Shown: positions 26,986-37,498, counted from the first letter of the stretch. The stretch is 64,000 nucleotides of DNA from Pseudonocardia petroleophila (GCF_014235185.1 NZ_CP060131.1:1061501-1125500), one strand, 5' to 3'. Notes: generated by a model not told the origin, from the letters alone. Made by a program: numbers and translations.

Positions 26986-27025
26986 ACGGCGCCCCCATCC
27001 GACCGGGATCGGGTGGGGGCGCCGT
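26986..27025. terminator. hairpin between lon and BBE oxidase gene
   Basis: A 17-bp stem (26986-27002 / 27009-27025) with one G-T pair and a 6-nt loop, 14 bp past the lon stop on the minus strand. Likely the lon terminator. Confidence 0.75.
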
Positions 27026-27039
27026 GTCGTGCGCCGGGG

Positions 27040-29346
<2,307 letters not shown>

Positions 29347-29368
29347 GCCCGGTCCAACCGTTACAGCG

Positions 29369-29390
29369 TTGAACTTGTTCCAGCGTTCAA
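29369..29390. promoter_or_regulatory. TTGAAC-N10-GTTCAA operator candidate upstream of lon
   Basis: A perfect 6-bp inverted repeat with 10-bp spacing, with a nested GAAC-TT-GTTC palindrome. It lies about 23 bp upstream of the lon start. The outer part resembles the HspR 'HAIR' half-site CTTGA but not its 7-bp spacing. Confidence 0.4.
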
Positions 29391-29436
29391 GGAAGTACGC
29401 TGCCGGCGAACGCAGGAACCCTGAGCGGGGTCGGCT

Positions 29437-29985
29437 CTACCGGCCGAGCCCCCCGATCACCTCGACGCCGGGCAGGCGGGCCGCCAGCGACCCCGGCAGG
29501 GCGAGCTTGGAGTGCCGCACCCCCGACCCGATGACGACGGCGGGCGCGGCCGCCACGGCGGCGTCGACCAGCACCGGCCAGTCCTCGGGCAGCCCGATCG
29601 GGGTGACGCCCCCGTACTCCATGCCGGTGATCGTCACGGCGTCGTCCATCGGGGCGAAGGAGGCCTTGCGGGCGTCGAGGCGCCTGCGGACCAGCCCGTT
29701 GACGTCGGCCCGGGTCGTCGCCAGCACGAGGCACGCGGCGTAGCGGACGGCCTCGCCGCGGCGGCCGGCCACGACGACGCAGTTGGCCGAGCCGTCGAGC
29801 GGTGAGCCGTGGGCGGCGCAGAACTCGGCGGTGTCGGCGAGCGTCGGGTCGATCTCCGCGACCCCGACGAGCGCGGCGTCGGCCGGGTCGAGGGCCTTCA
29901 GGGCGAGCGCGACGGGGTCGGCGAGCAGGTCGGGCCGGTCGAGGGCCGGCACCGCGTGCAGCGTGCCCAGGACGGACCAGGTCAC
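29437..29985 (-). CDS. YbaK/EbsC-type aminoacyl-tRNA deacylase domain protein
   Basis: A 182-residue single-domain protein of the YbaK/ProRS-editing family, which hydrolyses mischarged tRNAs. Characteristic segments are DGSANCVVVAGRRGEAVRYAACLVLATTRADVNGL..., KASFAPMDDAVTITGMEYGGVTPIGLP and VVIGSGVRHSKLALPG. The tRNA specificity cannot be assigned. GTG 29985 overlaps the stop of the DUF2516 gene (GTGA), so the two are coupled. Confidence 0.78.
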   Translation of the reverse strand: MTWSVLGTLHAVPALDRPDLLADPVALALKALDPADAALVGVAEIDPTLADTAEFCAAHGSPLDGSANCVVVAGRRGEAVRYAACLVLATTRADVNGLVRRRLDARKASFAPMDDAVTITGMEYGGVTPIGLPEDWPVLVDAAVAAAPAVVIGSGVRHSKLALPGSLAARLPGVEVIGGLGR

Positions 29986-30296
29986 CAGTGCGGTCCGCCG
30001 CCCTGGACACCGACGATCGCCGGCTTCACGTCGACGATGTAGACCAGCGACGCCACGAGCGCGGCCAGCCAGAACAGTGAGCCGCTGCTGCCCAGGCCGC
30101 CGTAGAAGACGATGAGGATCAGCACGCTGGCGCCGGTGATGCCGAGCCAGGCGGGCTTGGTGAGCTTGTCGGCGGCGGTGAACGCGTCGGCCCGCTGCAT
30201 CAGCGCGTGCACGAAGGCGTAACCGCCGACGGGGATCGCGAGCAACCCGATGCCCCACAGGATGTAGTTATCCAGGACATCCAGGAACTCGTACAC
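29982..30296 (-). CDS. DUF2516 membrane protein
   Basis: A 104-residue protein with three hydrophobic helices (LDNYILWGIGLLAIPVGGYAF; KPAWLGITGASVLILIVFYGG; LFWLAALVASLVYIVDV), matching the actinobacterial DUF2516 family located next to hbhA (compare Rv0476). Function unknown. I chose GTG 30296 because TACATT lies exactly 6 nt upstream (leaderless); a GTG start at 30329 would add 11 residues. Coupled to the deacylase gene behind it. Confidence 0.72.
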   Translation of the reverse strand: MYEFLDVLDNYILWGIGLLAIPVGGYAFVHALMQRADAFTAADKLTKPAWLGITGASVLILIVFYGGLGSSGSLFWLAALVASLVYIVDVKPAIVGVQGGGPHW

Positions 30297-30302
30297 GTCG
30301 TC

Positions 30303-30308
30303 AATGTA
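30303..30308 (-). promoter_or_regulatory. leaderless -10 (TACATT) of the DUF2516 gene
   Basis: Minus-strand TACATT ends exactly 6 nt before GTG 30296 with no ribosome site, the same spacing as at several other genes of this window. Confidence 0.5.
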
Positions 30309-30393
30309 CCCGCCGCACCCGGGCAGCACAGCGCCCCCGGGGCGCGGGAGGCTCCGGGGGCGCTGTGACGTCGCGCGGCGACGTTCCGCGTGA

Positions 30394-31101
30394 TCAGCTC
30401 GAGGTGGAGCCGTTCGTGGCGCGGCGGGCGGCCGGCTTGCGGGTGGCCGTCTTCGGCGCGGTGCGGTTGGCGGCCTTGCGGCTCACCGAGCGGGTGGTGC
30501 TGGCGGCCTCGTCGCCGGCCTCGTTGATCGTGGCGGCGGCGTCCTTGCCCGCCTCCGCGACCTTGCCGGACGCGTCCTCGGCGACCTCGGCGACGGTCTC
30601 GGCGGCCTCCGCGGCGAAGTCCTGCGTGGCGCGGGCGGCCTTCTCGCCGACCGAGCGGGTCTGGCGGGTGACCGTCGACAGCGCCTTCTCGGCGACGTCG
30701 TGGACCTCGTCCACCGCGGTGTCGACGCGGGCGTCGAGCTTGTCGGTGTAGGTCTCGATGGTGGAGATGGCGTTCTTCACCTGCGGCTGCTTGCGGATGC
30801 GGCCCCAGGTCTTCTCGCCGCGCTCGGCGAGGTCGGTGTAGCGCTCCTCGGCGTCGGCGCGCAGGTCGGCGACCAGCTGGCGCAGGCTCTCGGGCGAGAG
30901 GCGCTGGGGCAGCTCGGCGGCGCGGTTCGCGGCCTCCTCGGCACGGGCCCGGGCGTCGGCGACGGCCTTGCTCACGCTGGTGACGGCGTAGTCGCCGGCA
31001 CCGAGGACGGCGAGCAGCGGGGTGCGGGCGACCTCAGCGCGCTCGGCGGCCTGCGCACGCGCCTTGCGGACATCGGTGGAAGTGGGCAGCTGGACGGCCA
31101 T
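30394..31101 (-). CDS. hbhA: HbhA-like (heparin-binding haemagglutinin family) protein
   Basis: A 235-residue protein with an almost entirely helical/coiled-coil central region rich in Ala/Glu (about 35-200: VADARARAEEAANRAAELPQ onward) and a basic Lys/Arg/Ala/Thr tail (NRTAPKTATRKPAARRATNG), the layout of HbhA. In mycobacteria HbhA is a surface/lipid-inclusion protein with a heparin-binding tail; in free-living relatives it is thought to act in cell shape and lipid bodies. ATG 31101 has AAGGAG upstream. Preceded by an XRE regulator 5 bp away, as in Rv0474-Rv0475. Confidence 0.8.
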   Translation of the reverse strand: MAVQLPTSTDVRKARAQAAERAEVARTPLLAVLGAGDYAVTSVSKAVADARARAEEAANRAAELPQRLSPESLRQLVADLRADAEERYTDLAERGEKTWGRIRKQPQVKNAISTIETYTDKLDARVDTAVDEVHDVAEKALSTVTRQTRSVGEKAARATQDFAAEAAETVAEVAEDASGKVAEAGKDAAATINEAGDEAASTTRSVSRKAANRTAPKTATRKPAARRATNGSTSS

Positions 31102-31106
31102 GGAGG

Positions 31107-31565
31107 TCACTCCTTGTCTGTGGTTCCGGGTGCGACGGCGTCGTTCTCCCGGCGGAAGGTGGCGTAGATGTCGAGGAGCACCTGCTTCTGGCGCTCCGTC
31201 AGGGTCGGATCGGCGAGCACGGCGTCGGTGACGACGCTCGCCGGGCGCTCGTCGAGGATCCCGGCTCTCACGTACAGCGCCTCCGCGGAGATGCGGAGAC
31301 CCTTCGCGATCTGCTGCAGGATCTCGGCCGACGGCTTGCGCAGGCCCCGCTCGATCTGGCTGAGGTAGGGGTTGCTGACGCCTGCCGTGCGGGCGAGCTG
31401 GCGCATCGACACGTCGGCCAGCTCGCGCTGGCTGCGGATGTACGCGCCGATGCCCTCGACGGTCTGACCGACGGCGTGACCGGCGTGCTCGACCACATGG
31501 CCGACCTGCTCGACGACGTGACCCACCCGCTCGGTGGATCGGTCCTGCTTGTCGTTCGGGCTCAT
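31107..31565 (-). CDS. XRE-family regulator upstream of hbhA
   Basis: A 152-residue protein. An N-terminal helical stretch has repeated GHVVEQVGHVVEHAGHAV, then a Cro/C1 helix-turn-helix (RSQRELADVSMRQLARTAGVSNPYLSQIERGLRKPS, about 45-80), the recognition helix SNPYLSQIE being typical. A C-terminal helix follows. It most likely controls its own operon with hbhA. ATG 31565 is preferred: a GGAGG lies 8 nt upstream; the in-frame GTG 31574 sits on the ribosome site itself. Two palindromes lie just upstream (31607-31636). Confidence 0.87.
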   Translation of the reverse strand: MSPNDKQDRSTERVGHVVEQVGHVVEHAGHAVGQTVEGIGAYIRSQRELADVSMRQLARTAGVSNPYLSQIERGLRKPSAEILQQIAKGLRISAEALYVRAGILDERPASVVTDAVLADPTLTERQKQVLLDIYATFRRENDAVAPGTTDKE

Positions 31566-31606
31566 TCCGCTCACCTCCGTCCCTGTCCCCAGCGACGCTA
31601 CCCGGC

Positions 31607-31636
31607 ACTGCTAGCAGTTGCAAGCACAGTGCTTGC
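31607..31636. promoter_or_regulatory. two adjacent palindromes between XRE gene and fluC
   Basis: ACTGCTAGCAGT (31607-31618), a perfect 12-bp palindrome, is followed two bases later by GCAAGCACAGTGCTTGC (31620-31636), a perfect 8-bp inverted repeat around one base. They are 42-71 bp upstream of the XRE start and 43 bp or more upstream of fluC. Confidence 0.55.
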
Positions 31637-31678
31637 GCAGGTCGCGTGGCCTCCACCACACCCGGGTACGGTGCGCGG

Positions 31679-32092
31679 ATGACCACCGCACCCCTCACCG
31701 GGCAGGCGCCCGCGCTGGCGGCAGTCGCCGCAGGCGGGGCGCTGGGGGCGCTCGGCCGCCACGGGCTGGGGCTCGCGCTGCCGCACCCGGTCGGCTCGTT
31801 CCCGTGGGCGACGTTCGCCGTCAATGTCACCGGGTGCCTGCTCATCGGCGTGCTGGTCGTGCTGGTCACCGAGCGCCGGGAGGCGCACCCGCTGGTCCGC
31901 CCGCTGCTCGGCACCGGGGTGCTCGGCGGGTACACCACCTTCTCCACCTACGCCGTCGACGCGCACCAGGTGCTGGGCGCCGGACGCCTCGTCGCGGCCG
32001 GGGCGTACATCGTCGGCACGCTGGTCGCGGCGCTCGTCGCCACCTGGCTGGGGCTGCGGCTGACCCGCCTGGCCGTGGGGCTCCCCCGGTGA
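31679..32092 (+). CDS. fluC: fluoride exporter FluC (CrcB), first copy
   Basis: A 137-residue, four-helix inner-membrane protein of the CrcB/Fluc family that exports fluoride. Motifs seen are GALGRHGLGL, WATFAVNVTGCLLIGVLV (the NxxG pore helix) and GTGVLGGYTTFSTYAVD (TxxST phenylalanine-box region). Fluc channels work as antiparallel dimers; here the second gene overlaps, so a heterodimer of two fixed-orientation subunits is likely. ATG 31679 has TACGGT exactly 6 nt upstream, so a leaderless message is likely. No fluoride riboswitch is recognisable. Confidence 0.88.
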   Translation: MTTAPLTGQAPALAAVAAGGALGALGRHGLGLALPHPVGSFPWATFAVNVTGCLLIGVLVVLVTERREAHPLVRPLLGTGVLGGYTTFSTYAVDAHQVLGAGRLVAAGAYIVGTLVAALVATWLGLRLTRLAVGLPR

Positions 32093-32448
32093 CCGCGCTG
32101 CTGGTGGTGCTCGGGGCGGCCGTCGGGGCGCCGCTGCGCTACGCGACCGACCGGATCGTGCAGGCGCGGCACTCCACCGGGCTGCCGTGGGGCACGTTCG
32201 TCGTCAACGCGGTCGGGTCGTTCGTCCTGGGTCTCGTGGTGGGCGCGAGCGCCTCCCCCGAGGTGACCGCGCTGGTCGGCACCGGGTTCTGCGGCGCGCT
32301 CACGACCTACTCGACCTTCGCCCTCGAGACGGTGGCGCTCGGCGAGCGGCGGCGCCGCGGCGCGGCGGTCGCCAACGCCGTCGGCTCGGTGGTGGCGGGC
32401 CTCGCCGCGGCCGGTCTCGGCCTGCTGCTCGGCGGCGCCCTCACCTGA
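32089..32448 (+). CDS. fluC: fluoride exporter FluC (CrcB), second copy
   Basis: A 119-residue FluC partner: GAAVGAPLRYATDR, WGTFVVNAVGSFVLGLVV and GTGFCGALTTYSTFALE are the same three motif blocks as in the first copy. Charge distribution in the loops differs from the first copy, as expected for a pair of opposite membrane orientation. GTG 32089 overlaps the first copy's stop (GTGA). The two genes form an operon. Confidence 0.9.
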   Translation: MTALLVVLGAAVGAPLRYATDRIVQARHSTGLPWGTFVVNAVGSFVLGLVVGASASPEVTALVGTGFCGALTTYSTFALETVALGERRRRGAAVANAVGSVVAGLAAAGLGLLLGGALT

Positions 32449-32460
32449 GGGGCCGCCCGC

Positions 32461-33792
32461 TCAGCCGAAGACGACCTGGCTCACCGTGTAGATCGCCAGG
32501 CCGGCCAGCGCTCCGACGACCGTGCCGTTGATCCGGATGAACTGCAGGTCGCGGCCCACCTGGAGCTCCACCTTGCGGCTGGTCTCCTCGGCGTCCCAGC
32601 GCGACACGGTGTCGGTGATCAGCGTCGTGATCTCGCCGCGGTAGTGCCGCACGACGTAGCCCGCGGCGTCGGCGAGCCAGCCGTCGAGCTTGGCGCGCAG
32701 CGCGTCGTCGGAGTTGAGGCGCGCCCCGAACGACAGCAGCCCGTCGCGCACGCGCAGCCGCAGCGCGCTCGACGGATCGGCCGCCGCGTCCAGGATCAGG
32801 CCCTTCACCACGCCCCACGCGCCGCCGATGAACTTCTGCACGTCGGGGTGCGCCACGATCTGCACCTTGATCTTCTCGGCGCGTTCGATGGTCTCCGGGT
32901 CGTTCTGCAGGTCGGCCGCGAACTCGTCGAGGTAGCGGTCGACGGCGAGCCGCAGGGGGTGCTGCGGGTCGGTCTTGACGGCCCACGCGAACGTCTGGAC
33001 CTCCAGGAACACGCGGTCGGCGATGAGGTCGTCGACGAACCGCGGCGACCACGACGGCGCGCGCTCGTGCACCACCCGCAGCACCATCTCCTGGTTCTGC
33101 GAGACCCAGTCGTACGCGCGGTCGATGACCAGGTCGACGAGCTTGTGGTGCGACTGGTCGGCGAGGATCCCCTCCAGCACCGTGCCCAGGGGCGGCCCGA
33201 CCTGCCGCTCCATCAGCTTGCGCACGAGGACCTGCTCGATGACCTCCTGCACGTCCTCGTCGCGCAGGACGGTGACGACGCCGCGCGCGGCCGTGGCGAG
33301 CTCCGCGGTGACGCGGTCGGCGTTGGCCTCCTGCCCGATCCACGCCCCGACCCGGGAGGAGACCTCGACGCGGGCCAGCTTGTCGCGGACGACGTCCTCG
33401 GCGAGGAAGTTCTCGCCGACGAAGTCACCGAGGCTGTCGCCGATCATGTCCTTCTTGGTGGGGATGATCGCCGTGTGCGGGATCGGCAGCCCGAGCGGGC
33501 GGCGGAACAGCGCGGTGACCGCGAACCAGTCGGCCAGCGCGCCGACCATCGCGGCCTCCGCGGTGGCGCGGACGTAGGCGATCCAGACCGGGCCGTCGGC
33601 CGACTCCCACCAGCGCGACGCCAGGAAGATCACCGTGGCGAGCAGCAGCAGGCCCGTGGCCAGCGACTTCATCTTCCGGAGGTCGCGGGCCTTCGTGGCG
33701 GGGTCCATGGACCCGATGCCGAGCCCGACCTCCACCACCGGCCGGGAACGGGGCACGGGTGCCGCCGTTCGGGTGTTCTGCGAGGTCTGCAC
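32461..33792 (-). CDS. DUF445 membrane protein
   Basis: A 443-residue protein of the DUF445 family (YjiN-like): two N-terminal hydrophobic segments (ATGLLLLATVIFLASRWW; RATAEAAMVGALADWFAVTALFRRP), a long soluble part with repeated helices (VGAWIGQEANADRVTAEL...) and a C-terminal membrane helix (INGTVVGALAGLAIYTVSQVVFG). Function unknown. Starts: GTG 33792 is the first after an in-frame region with similarity; ATG 33708 (after a Pro/Arg-rich stretch) is equally possible. Convergent with the fluC operon, 12 bp between stops. Confidence 0.8.
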   Translation of the reverse strand: MQTSQNTRTAAPVPRSRPVVEVGLGIGSMDPATKARDLRKMKSLATGLLLLATVIFLASRWWESADGPVWIAYVRATAEAAMVGALADWFAVTALFRRPLGLPIPHTAIIPTKKDMIGDSLGDFVGENFLAEDVVRDKLARVEVSSRVGAWIGQEANADRVTAELATAARGVVTVLRDEDVQEVIEQVLVRKLMERQVGPPLGTVLEGILADQSHHKLVDLVIDRAYDWVSQNQEMVLRVVHERAPSWSPRFVDDLIADRVFLEVQTFAWAVKTDPQHPLRLAVDRYLDEFAADLQNDPETIERAEKIKVQIVAHPDVQKFIGGAWGVVKGLILDAAADPSSALRLRVRDGLLSFGARLNSDDALRAKLDGWLADAAGYVVRHYRGEITTLITDTVSRWDAEETSRKVELQVGRDLQFIRINGTVVGALAGLAIYTVSQVVFG

Positions 33793-34087
33793 GAACCCAT
33801 AGTGCCCGCGTGCGCGAACCCCCGTGTGACCGGACGCGTTCCGGTCGATGCCTCCCGGGGACGTGTTGCCCCCACGACTCCGGGAGGCATCATCGCGCCC
33901 GGGCACCGCCTGGTCATGACCGGGGCCGATGGTGATCCACCGGCCCCGGCCAGGTTCGGGGTGCGGCCGCGCCGGGAGGGAGAAGTGCCCCCTCCGGGCG
34001 CCGCACCTCGCCGGACGGTCCGGCGGTCCCGGCGCGACCCGACGGGTCGCTGCAGCGGGACCGACCGGTCCGGCTACGCGGCCCCCG
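33793..34087. other. intergenic region (295 bp) with an 11-bp inverted repeat
   Basis: Contains ATGCCTCCCGG (33848-33858) and CCGGGAGGCAT (33880-33890), a perfect 11-bp inverted repeat with a 21-nt loop, which could terminate the minus-strand gene ending at 34088 or form an operator. No gene seen. Confidence 0.4.
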
Positions 34088-34606
34088 TCAGGACCGCATC
34101 CCCGCCACGGCGGCAGCGGCGGGCCGCTGGGCGCCCGGATGCCTGTCGTGGTCGGCCCGCCACCGAACACTCTCCGTAGCGGCGGGGACGATCAGCTCGG
34201 CCGAGGGCAGCAGGTACCCGGTGAGGGCCGGAGCCACCCGCCAGTGCACCCAGCCGTCGGGGACCTGCGACGGCGGCGCGAGCACGGAGCCGCCCGTCGA
34301 GTGCAGCACGACGCCCTCCGCCGCGAGGAGATCGGCGGGCGGAACGGCGCCCGGGGCCATCGGGTACCACCACGACCCGGTGGGCGTCCCGGCCACCGGG
34401 ACGACGATGTCCACCGCCCGGAGCTGGGCACAGATGCCGCGGCCGACGACGGCGGGCACCTCCAGCACGTCGAGCGTGGTGCCCGTGACGAGGCGCAGCG
34501 CAGTGGCCGACTCCTCGATCACCGGCCACCCGTGGACGGTGAACTCCCGCGCCGCCGCGCGCAGCTCCGCACCGTGAACCGTGCGGTAGCTGTCCCAGCC
34601 CGGCAT
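34088..34606 (-). CDS. primase/polymerase N-terminal-like small protein (tentative)
   Basis: 172 residues. The pattern GWPVIEESATALRLVTGT..., DVLEVPAVVGRGICAQL, GPVA-like VPVAGTPTGSWWYPMAPGA and VVLHSTGGSVLAPPSQVPDGWVHW resembles the small actinobacterial proteins annotated as bifunctional primase/polymerase N-terminal domain. The metal-binding acidic residues of true primases are not evident, so catalysis is doubtful. It lies alone, not in a mobile element. ATG 34606 with GGGGAG upstream. Function unknown. Confidence 0.5.
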   Translation of the reverse strand: MPGWDSYRTVHGAELRAAAREFTVHGWPVIEESATALRLVTGTTLDVLEVPAVVGRGICAQLRAVDIVVPVAGTPTGSWWYPMAPGAVPPADLLAAEGVVLHSTGGSVLAPPSQVPDGWVHWRVAPALTGYLLPSAELIVPAATESVRWRADHDRHPGAQRPAAAAVAGMRS

Positions 34607-34881
34607 GTCTCACTCCCCTTGCCTCGATGTCGTCCTGTGACACTCAACACCAACATCGGCACGCGGAGACGCACCTGGAGTCCCCGAGCGGCGACCGTGC
34701 GTGACTTCGGGACGAGTGGAACGGCGCACCGTCGGGCGACGCAGGGCGACCGCGGGGCAGCGGGCGACCGGTCCACGCCGGCGGGCCGACGGCTACTCCG
34801 ATCGGTCGACGGACCGGTCGCCGTCCGGCCGCCGTCGACCAGCGGCTGCGCCGAGGGCCCGGTGCTTGCCAGGATCACCCC

Positions 34882-35790
34882 ATGTTGATGGTCACCGGAG
34901 CAACGGGCTTCCTGGGCAGCGCACTCGTCGAGCTGGCGGTGCGCCGGGGGCTGGAGGTCCGGGCGGCCGTCCGGGACGCCGACCGGGCGCGGGCCCTGCT
35001 GCCCGCGGGGGTGGACGTCGTCGTGGCCGCCCTGGACGACCTCGACGGGCTCACCCGCGCCGCGCGGGGCTGCACCGGCGTGCTCCACCTCGCCGGCTCC
35101 GTCGGGCACTCGGCGGAGGAGACCCGCCGCGCCAACGTCGACGGCACGCGGACGGCGCTCGCTGCGGCGACGGCCGCAGGGGCGGAGCGGTTCGTCTGCA
35201 CCAGCAGCAGCGCGGCGATCATCGACGCGGACGGGCTGGTGGCGGAGGAGCCGACGGGCCCGCCCGCGCTGACCGACCCGTACTCGACGAGCAAGGCCGA
35301 GGCGGAGCGGATCGTCCTGGGCGCCGACGGGATCGGGGCGATCGTCGTCAACCCCGTCAACATCTACGGGCCGAGTCCGCAGGGACCGCACTCCTACAAC
35401 GGGCTGTTCCTCGCCGCGGCCCGCGGCGAGGTGCCCGCCGTCGTCGACGCGACGGTGGGCTGGGTGCTCGCCGAGGACGCGGCGCTGGGCCACCTGCTCG
35501 CGCTCGAGCACGGCACCCCGGGGCGGCGCTACGTCCTGTGCGGGGGGACCGCGACCTTCGGGCACGTGCTGCACACCTTCGCCGGGCACGTCGGCGGGGG
35601 GCGGGTGGAGGTGCTGCCACCCGGGTCGGCGCTCGGGGACGGCGCGGGGACGTTCGCGCGGCGCTCCGAGGTCTACGGGCACTTCCCGCCGGTGCGGGTG
35701 GACGACCGGGGCGCCCGCGGACTGGGGTTCGCGCCGCGCGGTGTCGACGAGGGCCTGGCGCTGACCGCGCAGTGGCTCGCCGGTTCCTGA
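34882..35790 (+). CDS. NAD-dependent epimerase/dehydratase (extended SDR)
   Basis: A 302-residue extended SDR. A Rossmann start MLMVTGATGFLGSALVELAV (TGxxGxxG), LHLAGSVGHSAEETRRANVDG, FVCTSSSAAI (catalytic Ser), and DPYSTSKAEAERI with YxxxK. The layout is like dihydroflavonol-4-reductase/steroid-epimerase-like proteins acting on a sugar or secondary alcohol; the substrate is unknown. ATG 34882 has no ribosome site; CAGGAT 6 nt upstream is a weak leaderless -10. Followed by a terminator hairpin. Confidence 0.83.
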   Translation: MLMVTGATGFLGSALVELAVRRGLEVRAAVRDADRARALLPAGVDVVVAALDDLDGLTRAARGCTGVLHLAGSVGHSAEETRRANVDGTRTALAAATAAGAERFVCTSSSAAIIDADGLVAEEPTGPPALTDPYSTSKAEAERIVLGADGIGAIVVNPVNIYGPSPQGPHSYNGLFLAAARGEVPAVVDATVGWVLAEDAALGHLLALEHGTPGRRYVLCGGTATFGHVLHTFAGHVGGGRVEVLPPGSALGDGAGTFARRSEVYGHFPPVRVDDRGARGLGFAPRGVDEGLALTAQWLAGS

Positions 35791-35801
35791 CCCCGCAGAC
35801 G

Positions 35802-35838
35802 CCGGAGCCGGCGACCCCGAGGGGATCGCCGGCTCCGG
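35802..35838. terminator. bidirectional hairpin between SDR and csp
   Basis: CCGGAGCCGGCGACCC (35802-35817) pairs with GGATCGCCGGCTCCGG (35823-35838) with one mismatch and a short loop, lying between two convergent stops. Confidence 0.75.
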
Positions 35839-35857
35839 AACCTCAGCCCTGGGGACC

Positions 35858-36061
35858 TCAGATGGGGCGGACCGTGTCGGCCTGCGGGCCCTTGGCGCCC
35901 TGGCTCGACTCGAAGTCGACGCGCTGGTTCTCCTCGAGCGTACGGAACCCGTCCGTCTGGATCGCGGAGTAGTGGACGAAGACGTCCGGACCGTTGTCGT
36001 CGGTCGCGATGAAGCCGAAGCCCTTTTCGGCGTTGAACCACTTGACGGTGCCCTGCGGCAT
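35858..36061 (-). CDS. cold-shock protein (CspA family)
   Basis: A 67-residue single cold-shock domain: [16 protein letters not shown] (RNP1, residues 3-18) and DVFVHYSAI (RNP2) are exact family motifs. It binds single-stranded RNA/DNA as a chaperone of translation or transcription. ATG 36061 has GGAGATCAGG upstream. A long upstream region (570 bp to the next gene) suggests a long regulated 5' leader, as usual for csp genes. Confidence 0.96.
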   Translation of the reverse strand: MPQGTVKWFNAEKGFGFIATDDNGPDVFVHYSAIQTDGFRTLEENQRVDFESSQGAKGPQADTVRPI

Positions 36062-36631
36062 ACCTGATCTCCCACACGTGAAGCGGACCCGGACGGCACT
36101 GTGCCGACCGGGGGCTGCGGGGTGGGGCACGGAACGGCGAGCGTGCGACGCCCGTGAAGCCCACCGTCACTTTCCACGGACGCTTCACAACGAGCGAGGA
36201 AGACACGACTGCAACCGCGCGGAAACCTATCACGCGGCTCCGGGGCTCCGAGGGCCCCGCGAAGATCGCCACCCGGCCCGCGGACCAGCCCGGATGCCAT
36301 CACCCACGGTGAGAGGAACGCCCCGACACACCTACGGAAGGTGACGATCTTGATCTTTCGGGGGACGTCGGACAACTCCCACCTCGACGGGTGACCGGGA
36401 GCCCGTCCCAGGTCGCCCCACCGGGCAACGGGCGGCGCGTCGGGCGGACCGCGGCGTGTCGCCACCCCGACGGGGTACCCCGATGCGGTGGACGTGCCGC
36501 CCGCGGTGACCCAGAGACGCGTCCGGGGCGCCGGCCGCGGGCCGCGCGGCGCCGTCGCACCCTGGCGTCCGAATGGTGCCGCGCGCATCATTCCGCCCGT
36601 CACGTCCGTCGAATTCTCGGGGAGGGCTCCT
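36062..36631. other. 570-bp divergent region between csp and secreted-protein gene
   Basis: No gene supported in this stretch. The part next to csp would carry its long leader. The only clear site is GGGGAGGG (36619-36626) ahead of the secreted-protein GTG. Local base composition is less GC-rich near 36180-36370 (for example around 36340-36360), which fits promoter DNA. Confidence 0.4.
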
Positions 36632-37483
36632 GTGCGGAGTCGGAGATTTGTCCTAGCGATCATCGCCGTATCGGCGAGCGGCGCCCTCGCCGTCATCGGC
36701 GCCACCGGCGCGTACGCCGCCACACCGGAGCAGGTGATCCCGGAGGTCCCGGAGCCGCCGACCCCGGTCGGCGGACTGCTCAACGGGCTGCTGGTCACCC
36801 TGCAGGACCTGCTGCCCGACGTCCTCGGCGGCACGGTGCCGACCGACACCGCGCTCGTGCCAGTCCCGGGGGGCGTCGCGGCGGTGCCCGCCGCACCCGC
36901 CCTGCCCGCCGCGCCCGCCGTGCCCGCACTCCCGGCCGCCGCGCCCGCACTCCCGGCCGCACCCGGCCTGCCTGCCGTCGGGGAGCAGATCCCGGAGCCG
37001 CCGGTCCCGACGCCACCGGTGTCCGACCCGTGCGCGGTGGTGCCCGCCGACCCCACCGATCCCTCCGCCGCCGGTCCCGGCCTCGTCCCGCCCGTTCCCG
37101 CGGCTCCGGGCGTCCCCGCCGACGTCCCGGCCCTGCCCGCGGACCCCGCGCTCCCGGCGGAGCCGGCGCTGCCCGCCGATCCGGCCCTGCCCGCCGATCC
37201 GGCGGCGGTCGACCCCGCGGCGATCGACCCGTCCGTGATCGACCCGGCCACCGGGCTCCCGGTCGGCTGCCCGCCGGTCGGCGACCTGCCGGCCGACGTG
37301 CCGGCGCTGCCGGACCCGGCCGCCGGCCTGCCCGCGGTGCCGGAGCCCGCCCTGCCCGAACCGGCCCTGCCCGATCCCGCCCTGCCCGATCCCGCCCTGC
37401 CCGGACCCGCGGTCCCGGACCCGGCCCTGCCCGCCCCGGCGCTCCCGGCCGCCCCGGCCGGGCTGCCCGCGCCGACGGGCTGA
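36632..37483 (+). CDS. secreted Pro/Ala-rich low-complexity protein
   Basis: 283 residues. Residues 1-30 are a classical signal peptide (RRFVLAIIAVSASGALAVIGATGAYAA, cleavage after AYA|A). The mature chain is about 80% Pro, Ala, Leu, Val and Asp, in degenerate runs of PALPADPALPA-type, with two short Cys-containing stretches (SDPCAVVPAD; GCPPVGD) that may form one disulphide. No catalytic motif; likely an extended wall or extracellular structural protein. GTG 36632 has GGGGAGGG upstream. A very strong terminator follows. Confidence 0.75.
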   Translation: MRSRRFVLAIIAVSASGALAVIGATGAYAATPEQVIPEVPEPPTPVGGLLNGLLVTLQDLLPDVLGGTVPTDTALVPVPGGVAAVPAAPALPAAPAVPALPAAAPALPAAPGLPAVGEQIPEPPVPTPPVSDPCAVVPADPTDPSAAGPGLVPPVPAAPGVPADVPALPADPALPAEPALPADPALPADPAAVDPAAIDPSVIDPATGLPVGCPPVGDLPADVPALPDPAAGLPAVPEPALPEPALPDPALPDPALPGPAVPDPALPAPALPAAPAGLPAPTG

Positions 37484-37498
37484 CCGCAGGGCCCTGAA

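Noticed and set aside
31620..31678. Fluoride riboswitch before fluC
   Set aside because: The transcript seems leaderless and the consensus pseudoknot bases are not seen.
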